Shown here piece after piece: positions 1 through 7,986 of a stretch of 21,374 nucleotides of DNA. How positions within the stretch are numbered: position 1 is the first letter of the stretch; each line of letters begins with the position of its first letter. The position numbers and the translations under genes were made by a program. The notes below the pieces were generated by a model. It did no database searches. It worked only from the letters and a program-made list of their open reading frames with translations, and was not told the DNA's origin. This DNA is from Aphodousia faecalis (GTDB lineage: Bacteria > Pseudomonadota > Gammaproteobacteria > Burkholderiales > Burkholderiaceae_F). The DNA lies in assembly GCA_018712705.1 (NCBI GenBank), contig DVGM01000060.1:1-21374 (forward strand). The letters run 5' to 3'.

Positions 1-88
1 GGCTCGCCAACGATGGTTTGGTTGGTTTTTAAGGAAAGGATACTCCTCCCGCTTCAGCTAGCTACCCACTCAAAACAGCGAAAGGCCG
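1..88. other. Left-edge non-coding stretch
   Basis: No gene is visible in these bases. On the minus strand, just past the stop of the first transporter, a 4-bp stem (one G-U pair, 5-nt loop, about positions 76-88) is followed by TTTTG; this is at best a weak terminator. On the plus strand CCAAC (7-11) and GTTGG (21-25) could pair and are followed by five T (26-30), which could be the end of a plus-strand gene beyond the left edge. Both stems are short, so neither is called as a terminator. Confidence 0.3.
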
Positions 89-1423
89 TTAAATTCCAGA
101 AATAAGAACCGTGATGACGAGGATAGGTGCAAAAATAGCGATGCTCCAGCGCAAAATTGAGTAGGTTGTTTCGCTGTGCAGATGTGACTTATCCCCGGAA
201 ATGAAAGGCTTGATTTGAGGCCATGCGATCCAACTGGAAAGCACGGCGATCATTAAGCCGCCAATCGGTAAGCTGATGTTGCTCGTCAAATAATCGATGC
301 AGTCAAAAAACGTCTTGCCCAGCCACTTGGTATCAGCGAGCGGACCAAATGAAAGGGCGCTGAAAGAGCCGACAATCATCAGGCCCACTGTTGTGACAAC
401 CACGGCTTTAGGACGGCTCCATTTCCACTCGTCATGCAAGAAGGCTACATCAATTTCGAGCATTGAAACGGAACTGGTGATGGCTGCCACTAATAAGCAG
501 GCATAAAAAGTGATGGCAAAGAAATTCCCCAAAGGCATCTGAGCAAAAATAGCCGGCATGGTGACAAAGGTCAGACCGGGACCTGCACTAGGATCCAATC
601 CGAAAGCAAAAACCGCCGGCATAACCATCAGGGCACCGAGTAAGGAGCTGATGATGGTTAAAAAAGCAATCCAAGCGGACGAGCCAATCAGGTCGACTTT
701 ACTGTCCAAATAACTGCCGTAAGTAAGCATGCAGCCGCTGCCCAAGCACAAAGAGAAGAAAGTAAAGCCCATGGTCGAAAGCAGGGCATCGAAGGTGAAG
801 GCTTGAGGATTCCAACTGAAAAGATACTCAATGCCTTGGAATGCGCCCGGTAAAAAAAGCGAGCGCACGATAATGATCAACATCAAAATGAATAACAGTG
901 GCATGAGAACTTTAGATAGCCGCTCAATACCGCTGCTCACACCATAGGCGACCACCCAAGCTGTAATAATTAAAAAAAGTGCCTGATAGCCGATGGCCAA
1001 TTCCGGATCACCCGATATCGAGGCAAAGTGAGCCCCCAGTTGAGCTTGATCGGCGACGAGTCCGGCGCCTAAACAAGCGTTGACGAAATACGCGATTGTC
1101 CAACCGCCGATGGCAGAATAAAAGCTAAGAATCAAAAAGCCTGTAATGACGCCCAAATAACCGGCACGCCCCCAATTTTTGCCACCTAATTTTCTGAAAG
1201 CCGTGACAATGCAACCAGCCCCGGCACGACCAACGGTTAATTCCGCAATCAGCAGCACCAGACCGATTGTGAATGTCAGCACAATAAAGGGGAATAAGAA
1301 AGCGGAGCCACCGTTAGAGCCTACGAGATAGGGGAATTTCCAAATTGCCCCCAACCCTACGGCCGCTCCGGCACTTGCAAGCACAAAACCTAATCGAGAA
1401 CCCCACGTAGAACGATCACTCAT
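89..1423 (-). CDS. Sodium-dependent transporter, NSS (SNF) family, copy 1
   Basis: A 444-residue polytopic inner-membrane protein of the neurotransmitter:sodium symporter family, which imports amino acids or related solutes with Na+. The family hallmark is the first helix and following loop, GLGAIWKFPY then NGGSAF. About eleven to twelve hydrophobic helices follow, with the conserved stretch GFTFFSLCLGSGCMLTYGSY near the middle. An in-frame ATG at 1456 would add 11 residues, but it lies inside a GC-rich terminator hairpin (1445-1471). The ATG at 1423 begins MSDRSTWGSRLGF, matching the usual family N-terminus, so I chose it; its Shine-Dalgarno is weak. It lies directly behind a homologous transporter on the same strand, and both end in VLISGI, indicating tandem duplication. 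In place of LeuT Asn27 and Arg30 it has Ala and Lys, as in a large bacterial subfamily. The substrate cannot be told from sequence. Confidence 0.9.
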   Translation of the reverse strand: MSDRSTWGSRLGFVLASAGAAVGLGAIWKFPYLVGSNGGSAFLFPFIVLTFTIGLVLLIAELTVGRAGAGCIVTAFRKLGGKNWGRAGYLGVITGFLILSFYSAIGGWTIAYFVNACLGAGLVADQAQLGAHFASISGDPELAIGYQALFLIITAWVVAYGVSSGIERLSKVLMPLLFILMLIIIVRSLFLPGAFQGIEYLFSWNPQAFTFDALLSTMGFTFFSLCLGSGCMLTYGSYLDSKVDLIGSSAWIAFLTIISSLLGALMVMPAVFAFGLDPSAGPGLTFVTMPAIFAQMPLGNFFAITFYACLLVAAITSSVSMLEIDVAFLHDEWKWSRPKAVVVTTVGLMIVGSFSALSFGPLADTKWLGKTFFDCIDYLTSNISLPIGGLMIAVLSSWIAWPQIKPFISGDKSHLHSETTYSILRWSIAIFAPILVITVLISGI

Positions 1424-1440
1424 GACACATGAACCTATGA

Positions 1441-1471
1441 AAACGCGCCCGGCCATCCTCGGCTCGGGCGC
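1441..1471 (-). terminator. Intrinsic terminator after NSS copy 2
   Basis: The arms GCGCCCG (1445-1451) and CGGGCGC (1465-1471) are perfect complements. A further GCC/GGC (1452-1454/1461-1463) extends the stem. On the minus strand the stem is followed by G and TTTT. It lies 26 nt past the stop of the second transporter and ends 22 nt before the start of the first, so the two are probably only partly co-transcribed. Confidence 0.7.
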
Positions 1472-1496
1472 TTCAGAATGATGTCTTAATTGTAGC

Positions 1497-2840
1497 CTAA
1501 ATGCCCGAAATCAAAACAATGACAACAAGTGCCGGAGCCAACAAAGAAATCGTCAGTCGTATCCAGCCGATTGTCAGAACCGAATGATGACGAATGGCAA
1601 GCATCTGTTGCTTCATAACGGGCCAAGCCTTCCATCCGGCTAAGGTTGCAATACTGAGACCACCGAGCGGCATCAGAATGTTGGAGTAGACGTAGTCGGA
1701 GAAATCAAAAAGAGACATTCCGTTGATTTCAACCCATGAGAAAGAGCTAAATGAAAGCGCTTGAAGGCTTGCGAAAATGAAAAGTGTGATCCAGCATAAC
1801 GCCGTTGCCGCCCGCCTGCGCATGCCCCATTCGTTGATAAGGTAAGCAACAACAACTTCCAGCAAGGACACGGAGCTTGTAATAGCTGCAATGAAGAGGC
1901 AGACATAAAAAGCGGCCGCCAGCACATCAGCCATTGGCATATGCTCAAAAATTATCGGAATCGTGATAAATACCAAACCGGTTCCGGCGGCCGGATCCAT
2001 GCCGAAGGCAAAAACCGCGGGAATAATCATGACACCAGCTAAAAGCGCGGCTTGGGTGGATAAAAACGCCACCCATACGGAAGAGCCCGGGATGTCAGTA
2101 TGAGAACTCAGGTAGGAACCGTAAGTCACCATGATGCCCGCGCCCAGAGACAGCGAAAAGAAGGTAAATCCCATGGCGTTTAGGATCGTGGCTCCGCTGA
2201 CCTGTTCCCAGTTAAACGAAAATAGGAACTGCATGCCCTCCCAAGAGCCAGGCATCATTAAGGATCGGATGATGATGAAAATCATCAGGATAAACAAAAG
2301 TGGCATAAGGTATTTAGCAATTTTTTCAATACCTTTTTCAACCCCCAAGGCGACCACGGCACAAGTTGCCGTCAGGTATAGGAACATGAAAAAAACGTTT
2401 ACCGTTCCGTTGCCTACCAATGCTTTGAAATGATCAGAGAGAATTTTCGGGTCGCCATTGACAACATTGCCGGCAAAAGAATCAAATAAATAGGAAACGC
2501 ACCAACCGCCGATGACGGAGTAATAGGTCAAAATAATGTAGGCATTTAAGACAGCGATACCGCCGACAATGCCAAAAAAGGGACCGCCTACTTTCTTTAA
2601 CGCATGAACGACAGAACCTCTGCCTGCTCGCCCCATGGCACATTCGGCCATGACCAAAACGATGCCGATCGTAAAGGTGAAAACTAAAAAGGGGACAATA
2701 AAAGCAGCTCCGCCGTTAGTGCCGGCCCAAAAAGGAAATTTCCATATGGCGCCTAAGCCAATGGCGGAACTGGCAGAGGCAAGAATGAACCCGAGACGGG
2801 AACTCCAAACGGTGTCGGCAATGCTGTTGTCTGATGCCAT
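1497..2840 (-). CDS. Sodium-dependent transporter, NSS (SNF) family, copy 2
   Basis: A 447-residue paralog of the neighbouring transporter, also an inner-membrane Na+-coupled solute symporter of the NSS family. It begins MASDNSIADTVWSSRLGF and carries GLGAIWKFPF and NGGAAF in helix 1, then GFTFFSLSLGAGIMVTYGSY in the middle helices and VLISGI at the end. The start at 2840 is well supported: the minus strand reads AAGGA about seven bases ahead of the ATG. The leader (2841-2998) is 158 bp long and separates it from the spoT terminator, so it probably has its own promoter. Like copy 1 it has Ala and Lys at the LeuT Asn27 and Arg30 positions. Amino acids are the likely cargo by family, but the exact substrate is unknown. 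Confidence 0.92.
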   Translation of the reverse strand: MASDNSIADTVWSSRLGFILASASSAIGLGAIWKFPFWAGTNGGAAFIVPFLVFTFTIGIVLVMAECAMGRAGRGSVVHALKKVGGPFFGIVGGIAVLNAYIILTYYSVIGGWCVSYLFDSFAGNVVNGDPKILSDHFKALVGNGTVNVFFMFLYLTATCAVVALGVEKGIEKIAKYLMPLLFILMIFIIIRSLMMPGSWEGMQFLFSFNWEQVSGATILNAMGFTFFSLSLGAGIMVTYGSYLSSHTDIPGSSVWVAFLSTQAALLAGVMIIPAVFAFGMDPAAGTGLVFITIPIIFEHMPMADVLAAAFYVCLFIAAITSSVSLLEVVVAYLINEWGMRRRAATALCWITLFIFASLQALSFSSFSWVEINGMSLFDFSDYVYSNILMPLGGLSIATLAGWKAWPVMKQQMLAIRHHSVLTIGWIRLTISLLAPALVVIVLISGI

Positions 2841-2912
2841 CGTTTTTCCTTTTTTTTCTCAATCTGATTTCTGAGAGACTGATTGCAGATCACCCATTTT
2901 AGTGGAGTGGTC

Positions 2913-2971
2913 AGATGAAAACGAATTTCATCTAGGCGCTTTTTACTAGACTGATTTTGTTTTCAGTTCAA
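2913..2971 (-). promoter_or_regulatory. Putative promoter and inverted repeat upstream of NSS copy 2
   Basis: On the minus strand TTGAAC (2966-2971) and TAGTAA (2943-2948) are 17 bp apart and could serve as -35 and -10, though each is a weak match. Just downstream an 8-bp inverted repeat, AGATGAAA (2913-2920) and TTTCATCT (2926-2933) with a 5-nt centre, falls at or just after the predicted transcription start. It could be an operator or a leader stem-loop. No known riboswitch was recognised. Confidence 0.3.
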
Positions 2972-2998
2972 CGAAAAGCAACGGATAGGATTTGTCAG

Positions 2999-3030
2999 AA
3001 AAAGGCGATGAACGTTTACGTCCATCGCCC
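2999..3030 (-). terminator. Intrinsic terminator after spoT
   Basis: Arms 3004-3014 and 3019-3029 form an 11-bp stem with a TAAA loop, followed on the minus strand by five T (3003-2999). In the minus-strand RNA one pair is a G-U wobble. In the plus-strand RNA the same position would be an A-C mismatch, which fixes the orientation. It begins about 10 nt past the spoT stop. Confidence 0.88.
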
Positions 3031-3039
3031 TTGAAATGA

Positions 3040-5307
3040 TTAGAAGGAGGATTCAAAACGACGTTTAACGTCTTTGACATTGCTGACCTGTCGTAGGCTT
3101 CGCATCACACGCATCAGTTGAATACGATTGTCTACCTGAACAAGAAGTTGCAATTCAGGATCATTTAAGTCGTCTGGAATATTCATCCCGACAATAGACG
3201 AGCCTTCTTGTGCAACGGCTTGCGTGGCCTGCAAGATGGCCGGGCGAATATCGTTGACTTTAATATCAATCGGTACCGTGAAGTGGTGGTTAGTCGCTTC
3301 AGTCCAGGAGGCCTCTTCCCAACGTTCCGCGTTATTGTTGCGGCCTTGTTGAGCATGAATACAGGAGGCCCGGTGAACCGTGATGCCGTGTCCGGCGCGT
3401 TCAAACGCACAAATGTCATCGCCCCAGACCGGATGACAGCATCGAGCAATTTGAGCGCTTTGCCGTTTGCCGTTAACCATGACTTCGATACCATCTTCAG
3501 TTTTATCCGGTTCTCGTTCTTCATCGGACAGGGCTTGCAGACGGTGCAGCACGACAACGAAACTGGCTTTGCCGGAGCCCACAAGGGAATAGAGCGATGC
3601 GCGAGAGTCAACATCGTGCTCTTTCATCACAGTGTTCCAAATCTCATCGGAAACACTGTCAAGAGAAAAATGGGCAGCTTCGGCCTCTTCTTCAAGGACT
3701 TTGCGTCCAATCTTGACAGCACTGTCAAAATCCAGTGAACGAAGGTATTGACGGACTTCTGCGCGAGCTTTGCCGCTTCGGACAAATCCGAGCCAACGGG
3801 GATCCGGGTGAGAAAGCGAGCTTGTTGCGATTTCCACCATGTCACCATTGGACAATTTTGTATCGATATCTCTTACTTGACCGTTAATTCGGCACTCGCG
3901 AACATGACTGCCCACGTCCGAGTGAATCTGGTAGGCAAAGTCAATCGGTGTGCAGTCTTGCGGCAAAGAGATAATTTTGCCTTTCGGAGTGAATACATAA
4001 ATGCGATCGGGGAAAAGATCGGCTTTAATATTTTCGTAAAACTCGCTTGTGTCGGAAGACTTTTGTTGCAAATCCAACAGAGACTGCAACCAAGCGTGGG
4101 TGAGCGTCTGGATATCGCTTTCGCTACCGCGGTTGAGCCAGTGAGTGAGGATCCCTTGCTCGGCGATGTCATTCATCTTCTCGGTGCGGATCTGAAATTC
4201 AACCGGTGTACCCTGAGGGCCGATCACGGTGGTGTGCAAACCTTGGTATCCATTACTTTTCGGAATGGCAATAAAGTCCTTAAAGCGTGACTGAACAGGC
4301 TTGTACATCATGTGTAAAGCACCCAGTGTCCGATAACAATCTTCACGGGTACTCACGATGACTCTGAAACCGTAGATATCAAAAACTTCCGAGAAGGAAA
4401 GCTTTTTGATGCGCATCTGGTTGTAAATTCCGTAGCACGTTTTTTCTCGCCCTAAAACGCGGCCTTTGATGTTGGCGCGTTCCAACATGCGCTTGGTGTC
4501 ATTCAGAATTTCTTCCAAGGCGGGCCGACGATTCTTACGAGCGGCAATCAGCTCTTTATAGAGAACTTCATAGCGACGGGGATAATAGTTTTGCAGGCAC
4601 AACTCCTGCAATTCACGAAAAGCGTGATTGATGCCCAAATGATGGGCCATCGGAACATAGATGTCGAGCGTTTCCTTGGCAATGCGACGGCGTTTTTCCG
4701 GGCGCATGACTCCTAGGGTTCTGAGATTGTGCAGACGGTCAGCCAGCTTAACCAGAATAACGCGCACGTCTTTGCTCATAGCCAAGAGCATCTTCTTAAA
4801 GCTTTCGGCCTGAGCAATTTCATTGGATGAAAACTTAAGCTTATCGAGTTTTGAGACACCATCAACAATTTCGGCCGTAACCGTGCCGAATTTTTTAGCC
4901 ATTTCATTTTTTGAGTGACCAGTGTCTTCGAGAACATCGTGCATCAAACCGGCCTGAATGGCCGCGCAGTCCAAATGCCATTCGGCAAGAATACAAGCGA
5001 CCGATATCGGGTGAGTGATGTAAGGTTCGCCCGACTTTCGGAATTGACCCAGGTGGGCGTCATCGGCATATCGGTAAGCTTCTTTGATTTTTTCCAGATC
5101 CGACGGACTCATGTACTTTGAACACAGTTCGATGAGGGAGGCCGCCGTGGCAATGCCGGCTTTTTTTGTCGTTGTGACAAGAGGAAGCTCTGTTTGCTCT
5201 TCTTTGTGAGCGGGCGACGGAGAAGAGTTCGATTCGCCCCTTAAAACGGACTGACGAATCGAGGCGAGAATATCGGTTGACCCGGTTTGTAAGTATTTCG
5301 GTACCAT
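3040..5307 (-). CDS. spoT: Bifunctional (p)ppGpp synthetase/hydrolase (RelA/SpoT homolog)
   Basis: A 755-residue long RSH enzyme that makes and degrades the stringent-response alarmone (p)ppGpp. The N-terminal HD hydrolase domain is intact: His85, His99, HD at 123-124 with ED at 127-128, and KLADRLHN around 187-194. The synthetase domain (about 290-395) has Asp310, the RFKD motif at 341-344 (the RxKD type of bifunctional enzymes, not the ExDD of RelA-only proteins) and VEFQIRT with Glu370. A TGS domain follows (about 434-495), then a zinc/CC region with Cys623-Cys624 and Cys649, and a C-terminal ACT domain (about 677-750). Both activities are therefore predicted. The start at 5307 has GAGGTG about five bases upstream. 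It follows rpoZ, the classical arrangement, but a strong terminator lies between them. Confidence 0.96.
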   Translation of the reverse strand: MVPKYLQTGSTDILASIRQSVLRGESNSSPSPAHKEEQTELPLVTTTKKAGIATAASLIELCSKYMSPSDLEKIKEAYRYADDAHLGQFRKSGEPYITHPISVACILAEWHLDCAAIQAGLMHDVLEDTGHSKNEMAKKFGTVTAEIVDGVSKLDKLKFSSNEIAQAESFKKMLLAMSKDVRVILVKLADRLHNLRTLGVMRPEKRRRIAKETLDIYVPMAHHLGINHAFRELQELCLQNYYPRRYEVLYKELIAARKNRRPALEEILNDTKRMLERANIKGRVLGREKTCYGIYNQMRIKKLSFSEVFDIYGFRVIVSTREDCYRTLGALHMMYKPVQSRFKDFIAIPKSNGYQGLHTTVIGPQGTPVEFQIRTEKMNDIAEQGILTHWLNRGSESDIQTLTHAWLQSLLDLQQKSSDTSEFYENIKADLFPDRIYVFTPKGKIISLPQDCTPIDFAYQIHSDVGSHVRECRINGQVRDIDTKLSNGDMVEIATSSLSHPDPRWLGFVRSGKARAEVRQYLRSLDFDSAVKIGRKVLEEEAEAAHFSLDSVSDEIWNTVMKEHDVDSRASLYSLVGSGKASFVVVLHRLQALSDEEREPDKTEDGIEVMVNGKRQSAQIARCCHPVWGDDICAFERAGHGITVHRASCIHAQQGRNNNAERWEEASWTEATNHHFTVPIDIKVNDIRPAILQATQAVAQEGSSIVGMNIPDDLNDPELQLLVQVDNRIQLMRVMRSLRQVSNVKDVKRRFESSF

Positions 5308-5393
5308 ACAGCACCTCTTTTTTATTGACTCGCCTCTGCTTGCATTCGTACTTCAATAATTAGTTAAACGCGGTAAGCAGAAGTTTAGAAAAC

Positions 5394-5439
5394 AAAAAAG
5401 CGAAGTCAGGCTCTAACCTTTACTTCGCTTTTTTTTTTT
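5394..5439 (-). terminator. Bidirectional intrinsic terminator between rpoZ and spoT
   Basis: A 13-bp perfect inverted repeat (5394-5406 and 5422-5434; core AGCGAAGT/ACTTCGCT) is flanked by A-runs and T-runs on both sides. A small inner AGG/CCT pairing sits in the loop. It begins four bases past the rpoZ stop. spoT expression must rely on read-through or on a promoter in the 86 bp downstream of it (5308-5393), where no convincing -35/-10 pair is visible. Confidence 0.88.
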
Positions 5440-5442
5440 GGA

Positions 5443-5646
5443 TTAAGAAATGCGCTTGAACATTTCATCCTTGGAGATTTCACCGGCGGCAATCTCACGC
5501 AAGGCGAGTACCGTGGGTTTATCCTTTGCATCCACGCGGGCAACCGCACCGGAGGACAATTGGCGAGCACGCTGAGCAGCGGCTAAAACCAATTCAAAAC
5601 GATTGGTGATCTTTTTCAAGCAATCTTCAACAGTTACACGAGCCAT
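5443..5646 (-). CDS. rpoZ: DNA-directed RNA polymerase omega subunit
   Basis: A 67-residue omega subunit, which helps assemble RNA polymerase by chaperoning the beta-prime subunit and contributes to ppGpp binding at the polymerase. The typical N-terminus MARVTVEDCLKKITNRFELV, the RARQL segment, and the central ALREIAAGEI are present, and the length is typical of betaproteobacterial omega. It lies 38 bp behind gmk on the same strand. The region ahead of its start is A-rich with no clear Shine-Dalgarno, suggesting translation within the gmk transcript. It is followed immediately by a strong terminator. Confidence 0.95.
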   Translation of the reverse strand: MARVTVEDCLKKITNRFELVLAAAQRARQLSSGAVARVDAKDKPTVLALREIAAGEISKDEMFKRIS

Positions 5647-5684
5647 ATTTTTTTCAATAAAAAGAAAATAACCAAGTATTCCAC

Positions 5685-6320
5685 TTAATTTAAAAGCGGA
5701 ATACCCAAATGTTTGAACGTTTCACGTTCCCGCACCGCCTGAGTCTTAAAACTTAAACGCGATGCACGCACAATAGCGATCAAGTCACCCGTTGCACGAT
5801 CAAAATCATCGTTAATTATAACGTAGTCGAACTCTCCCGCATGCACCATTTCGGCACCGGCCCCTGCCAAACGTCTGGCAATGACCTCATCGGAATCCGT
5901 TCCTCTTTTATTCAGGCGAGCTCGGAGTGCGTCAACCGAAGGCGGCAAAATAAAAATACCGACAACATCCGGAAAAAGCCGCTTAACTTGCAGCGCCCCT
6001 TGCCAATCGATCTCTAGCAATACATCGTGCCCTTTTTCAAGCTCTTCGGCAATCCACTTCTTTGAGGTTCCGTAGTAGTTACCATGAACATAGGCCCATT
6101 CCAGAAATGCATTGTCCTCTTTGAGTTTTTCGAAAGCTTCCACAGACACAAAGTGATATTCTCTGCCGTTTTCCTCTCCGGGACGTGGCGCTCGCGTTGT
6201 GTGTGAAATAGACAAGTGAACTGTCGGGTCAGCTTTCAAAAGCGCTGCGACAAGCGATGATTTTCCGGCTCCAGAAGGAGCGGTGACTAAAAACAAACGA
6301 CCGGCTTTTTGATCTAGCAT
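5685..6320 (-). CDS. gmk: Guanylate kinase
   Basis: A 211-residue cytoplasmic guanylate kinase that phosphorylates GMP to GDP with ATP, feeding GTP, dGTP and ppGpp pools. The P-loop APSGAGKSS is at residues 14-22. The GMP-binding segment SHTTRAPRPGEENGREYHFV follows, and the central LEIDWQGALQVK and FDYVIIND are typical. The start at 6320 has AAGAGG six bases upstream. It sits between maf and rpoZ; the gmk-rpoZ-spoT order is common in proteobacteria. In many betaproteobacteria a yicC gene precedes gmk; here maf does instead. Confidence 0.97.
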   Translation of the reverse strand: MLDQKAGRLFLVTAPSGAGKSSLVAALLKADPTVHLSISHTTRAPRPGEENGREYHFVSVEAFEKLKEDNAFLEWAYVHGNYYGTSKKWIAEELEKGHDVLLEIDWQGALQVKRLFPDVVGIFILPPSVDALRARLNKRGTDSDEVIARRLAGAGAEMVHAGEFDYVIINDDFDRATGDLIAIVRASRLSFKTQAVRERETFKHLGIPLLN

Positions 6321-6358
6321 AAGTGGCCTCTTGGGTTAATCTAATAATTCTAGCGAAC

Positions 6359-6985
6359 TTACCGCTTAAAAAGATCAAGTCCGAATGATTTTAAGAGTTC
6401 ACAGGTTTCGAAAACCGGCAATCCCATAATGCCGCTGTAGGAACCTTTTATTTCCGAGATAAACGCTCCGGCTAGTCCTTGAATACCGTAGCCACCCGCT
6501 TTGTCATAGGGTTGAGCGGTTTGAACGTAAGCGGAAATCTCCTCGTGACTGAGGATCTTAAAGCGCACTTCAGAGATGCTGACAGCTTGCTTGAGATTGT
6601 TTTCACTGGTTCCGACACAGATGGCCGTGCGGACTTCATGTACACGTCCGGAAAGACGTTCCAGAAACGAGTAGGCCTCTTGTTCATTATCGGGTTTGCC
6701 TAAGATATCCCGATCAACAATAACGGTTGTATCGGCCGACAAAAGCGGCAGCATAGGTCGGTTTTCGCGACGGATTTTTTCAAAGGCGATCAAAGCCTTT
6801 TCACGGGCTATTCGTACAACGTAATCTTCCGGAGATTCTCCGGGCAGTTGTACCTCGTCGCCTTGAAAATTGCGTAGGGTATGGTCATTGCTGGCTATAA
6901 CAATAGGGTTAAAGCCGAGCTGCTCTAAAATTTCTTTTCGTCTGGGACTTTTCGAGGCCAGATACAACGAAAGATTGACGGACAT
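6359..6985 (-). CDS. maf: Maf-family nucleoside triphosphate pyrophosphatase (YhdE type)
   Basis: A 208-residue Maf/Ham1-fold hydrolase that releases pyrophosphate from non-canonical or excess nucleotides; YhdE-type members prefer dTTP and UTP. Diagnostic motifs are LASKSPRRKEIL at the N-terminus, SADTTV with the catalytic Asp in the middle, YDKAGGYGIQG, and SYSGIMGLP near the C-terminus. The latter two point to the YhdE rather than the YceF subgroup. The start at 6985 lies 10 bp past the rlmH stop with no strong Shine-Dalgarno, so translation is probably coupled to rlmH. A septum-related role has been claimed for some Maf proteins but is not shown here. Confidence 0.93.
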   Translation of the reverse strand: MSVNLSLYLASKSPRRKEILEQLGFNPIVIASNDHTLRNFQGDEVQLPGESPEDYVVRIAREKALIAFEKIRRENRPMLPLLSADTTVIVDRDILGKPDNEQEAYSFLERLSGRVHEVRTAICVGTSENNLKQAVSISEVRFKILSHEEISAYVQTAQPYDKAGGYGIQGLAGAFISEIKGSYSGIMGLPVFETCELLKSFGLDLFKR

Positions 6986-6995
6986 GGTTAAAGTA

Positions 6996-7463
6996 TCAAG
7001 CTCTGTGGTAGGGGTGGTTGGTTAGGATGCTGAAAGCGCGATAAATTTGTTCGGCCAACATCACTCGCGCCATCGCGTGAGGCAGAGTCATGGATGACAG
7101 TCTCATGAGCATTCGGGCCTGAGCCTTGAGTTCCGGATCGAGACCATCTGCGCCTCCGATGAGAAAACAAAGCGACTCGCCCGCATCTCTCCAGGTGCGG
7201 ATTTTCTTTGCGAAGTCAACGGTTGTCAGATCTTTACCGCGTTCGTCCATCGCAATAATCAGACTATTGTGAGGAATGGCCGCGCGGATGCGTTCGGCTT
7301 CGGTTTTCATGATATTGGCGGTGCTCTGACCGGAACGCAGTTCAGGTTTGACGGCTTTTACGCTCACGGCCCAATCTTTGGGGAAGCGTCCGAGGTAATC
7401 TTCAACAGCGCTATCCGCCCAGGCAGGTTGACGCAGTCCGACAGCAACAATGGTAATTTTCAT
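6996..7463 (-). CDS. rlmH: 23S rRNA pseudouridine-1915 N3-methyltransferase
   Basis: A 155-residue SPOUT-class methyltransferase that methylates pseudouridine 1915 in helix 69 of 23S rRNA in assembled ribosomes. The family start MKITIVAVG, the S-adenosylmethionine-binding knot with IGGADGLDP, the EQIYRAFSI segment and the terminal NHPYHRA are all present, and the length matches the family. It follows rsfS, the usual rsfS-rlmH pairing. An intrinsic-terminator hairpin (7475-7498) ends only 12 nt before the ATG, and its T-run occupies the place of a Shine-Dalgarno. Expression may therefore depend on read-through or a promoter inside rsfS. Confidence 0.96.
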   Translation of the reverse strand: MKITIVAVGLRQPAWADSAVEDYLGRFPKDWAVSVKAVKPELRSGQSTANIMKTEAERIRAAIPHNSLIIAMDERGKDLTTVDFAKKIRTWRDAGESLCFLIGGADGLDPELKAQARMLMRLSSMTLPHAMARVMLAEQIYRAFSILTNHPYHRA

Positions 7464-7468
7464 GATAC

Positions 7469-7498
7469 AAAAAGAGCAGGCTGCACACGCAGCCTGCT
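7469..7498 (-). terminator. Intrinsic terminator between rsfS and rlmH
   Basis: A perfect 10-bp stem, AGCAGGCTGC (7475-7484) and GCAGCCTGCT (7489-7498), has a 4-nt loop. It is followed on the minus strand by C and five T (7473-7469). It starts 16 bp past the rsfS stop and ends against the rlmH start codon. Confidence 0.88.
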
Positions 7499-7514
7499 AC
7501 CCATTAATGCGTGT

Positions 7515-7946
7515 TTAGTCTTCGACGATTTTAATGGTCTTTCCGCGCACGACGCGTCTGTGGGCAGTAGCCGGTTTTTCTTCGTCCTTTTCCTTCTTTT
7601 CAGAATTCAGTTTGACGTTAACCTTTTTGCCGCCCCAAACCTCTTCGAGGTTGTAGTACTCACGCATGGCCGGCTGTAAAATATGCACAATGGCTTGGCC
7701 GCAATCGACCAGTACCCATTCACCGGTATCGGTTCCTTCCATCCCAATGACTTCGCCGCCTGCTTCTTTGACTTCATGGCTTACGTTATAACCTAACGCA
7801 CGGGTCTGACGGTTTGAAGAACCGGTCGCGATGATTACTCGTTCAAATTCAGAGGTGAGGTGTTTTGTGTTGTAGACAACGATATCCTGCGCCTTGACAT
7901 CATCAAGCGCATTGACGATAACGCGTTGTAATTTACGAATGTCCAT
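7515..7946 (-). CDS. rsfS: Ribosome silencing factor RsfS
   Basis: A 143-residue RsfS/DUF143 protein that binds ribosomal protein uL14 and blocks joining of the 30S and 50S subunits when nutrients are scarce. The core DIRKLQRVIVNALDDVKAQD, ATGSSNRQ and EWVLVDCGQAIVHIL are characteristic. I start at the ATG at 7946 (MDIRKLQ), with GAG about seven bases upstream. A TTG at 7958 would add four residues but has no ribosome-binding site. The C-terminal 30 residues are a highly charged, probably disordered tail, beyond the roughly 105-residue E. coli protein. It follows nadD, the classical arrangement. Confidence 0.94.
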   Translation of the reverse strand: MDIRKLQRVIVNALDDVKAQDIVVYNTKHLTSEFERVIIATGSSNRQTRALGYNVSHEVKEAGGEVIGMEGTDTGEWVLVDCGQAIVHILQPAMREYYNLEEVWGGKKVNVKLNSEKKEKDEEKPATAHRRVVRGKTIKIVED

Positions 7947-7986
7947 AAAAAATCTCAAATTGGTTTAACTGATAAAAGAAATTGTA

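Noticed and set aside
1..30. A plus-strand terminator from a gene beyond the left edge
   Set aside because: The CCAAC/GTTGG stem is only five base pairs with a long loop; the T-run alone is not enough.
89..1456. The longer start of NSS copy 1 at 1456
   Set aside because: It falls inside the GC-rich terminator stem, and the added residues do not resemble the family N-terminus.
2841..2998. A riboswitch in the leader of NSS copy 2
   Set aside because: There is an inverted repeat and room for structure, but no recognisable glycine, lysine or T-box consensus elements.
3208..4290. Long plus-strand reading frames opposite spoT
   Set aside because: They mirror the codon structure of a clearly intact enzyme, have no ribosome-binding sites and show no family motifs.
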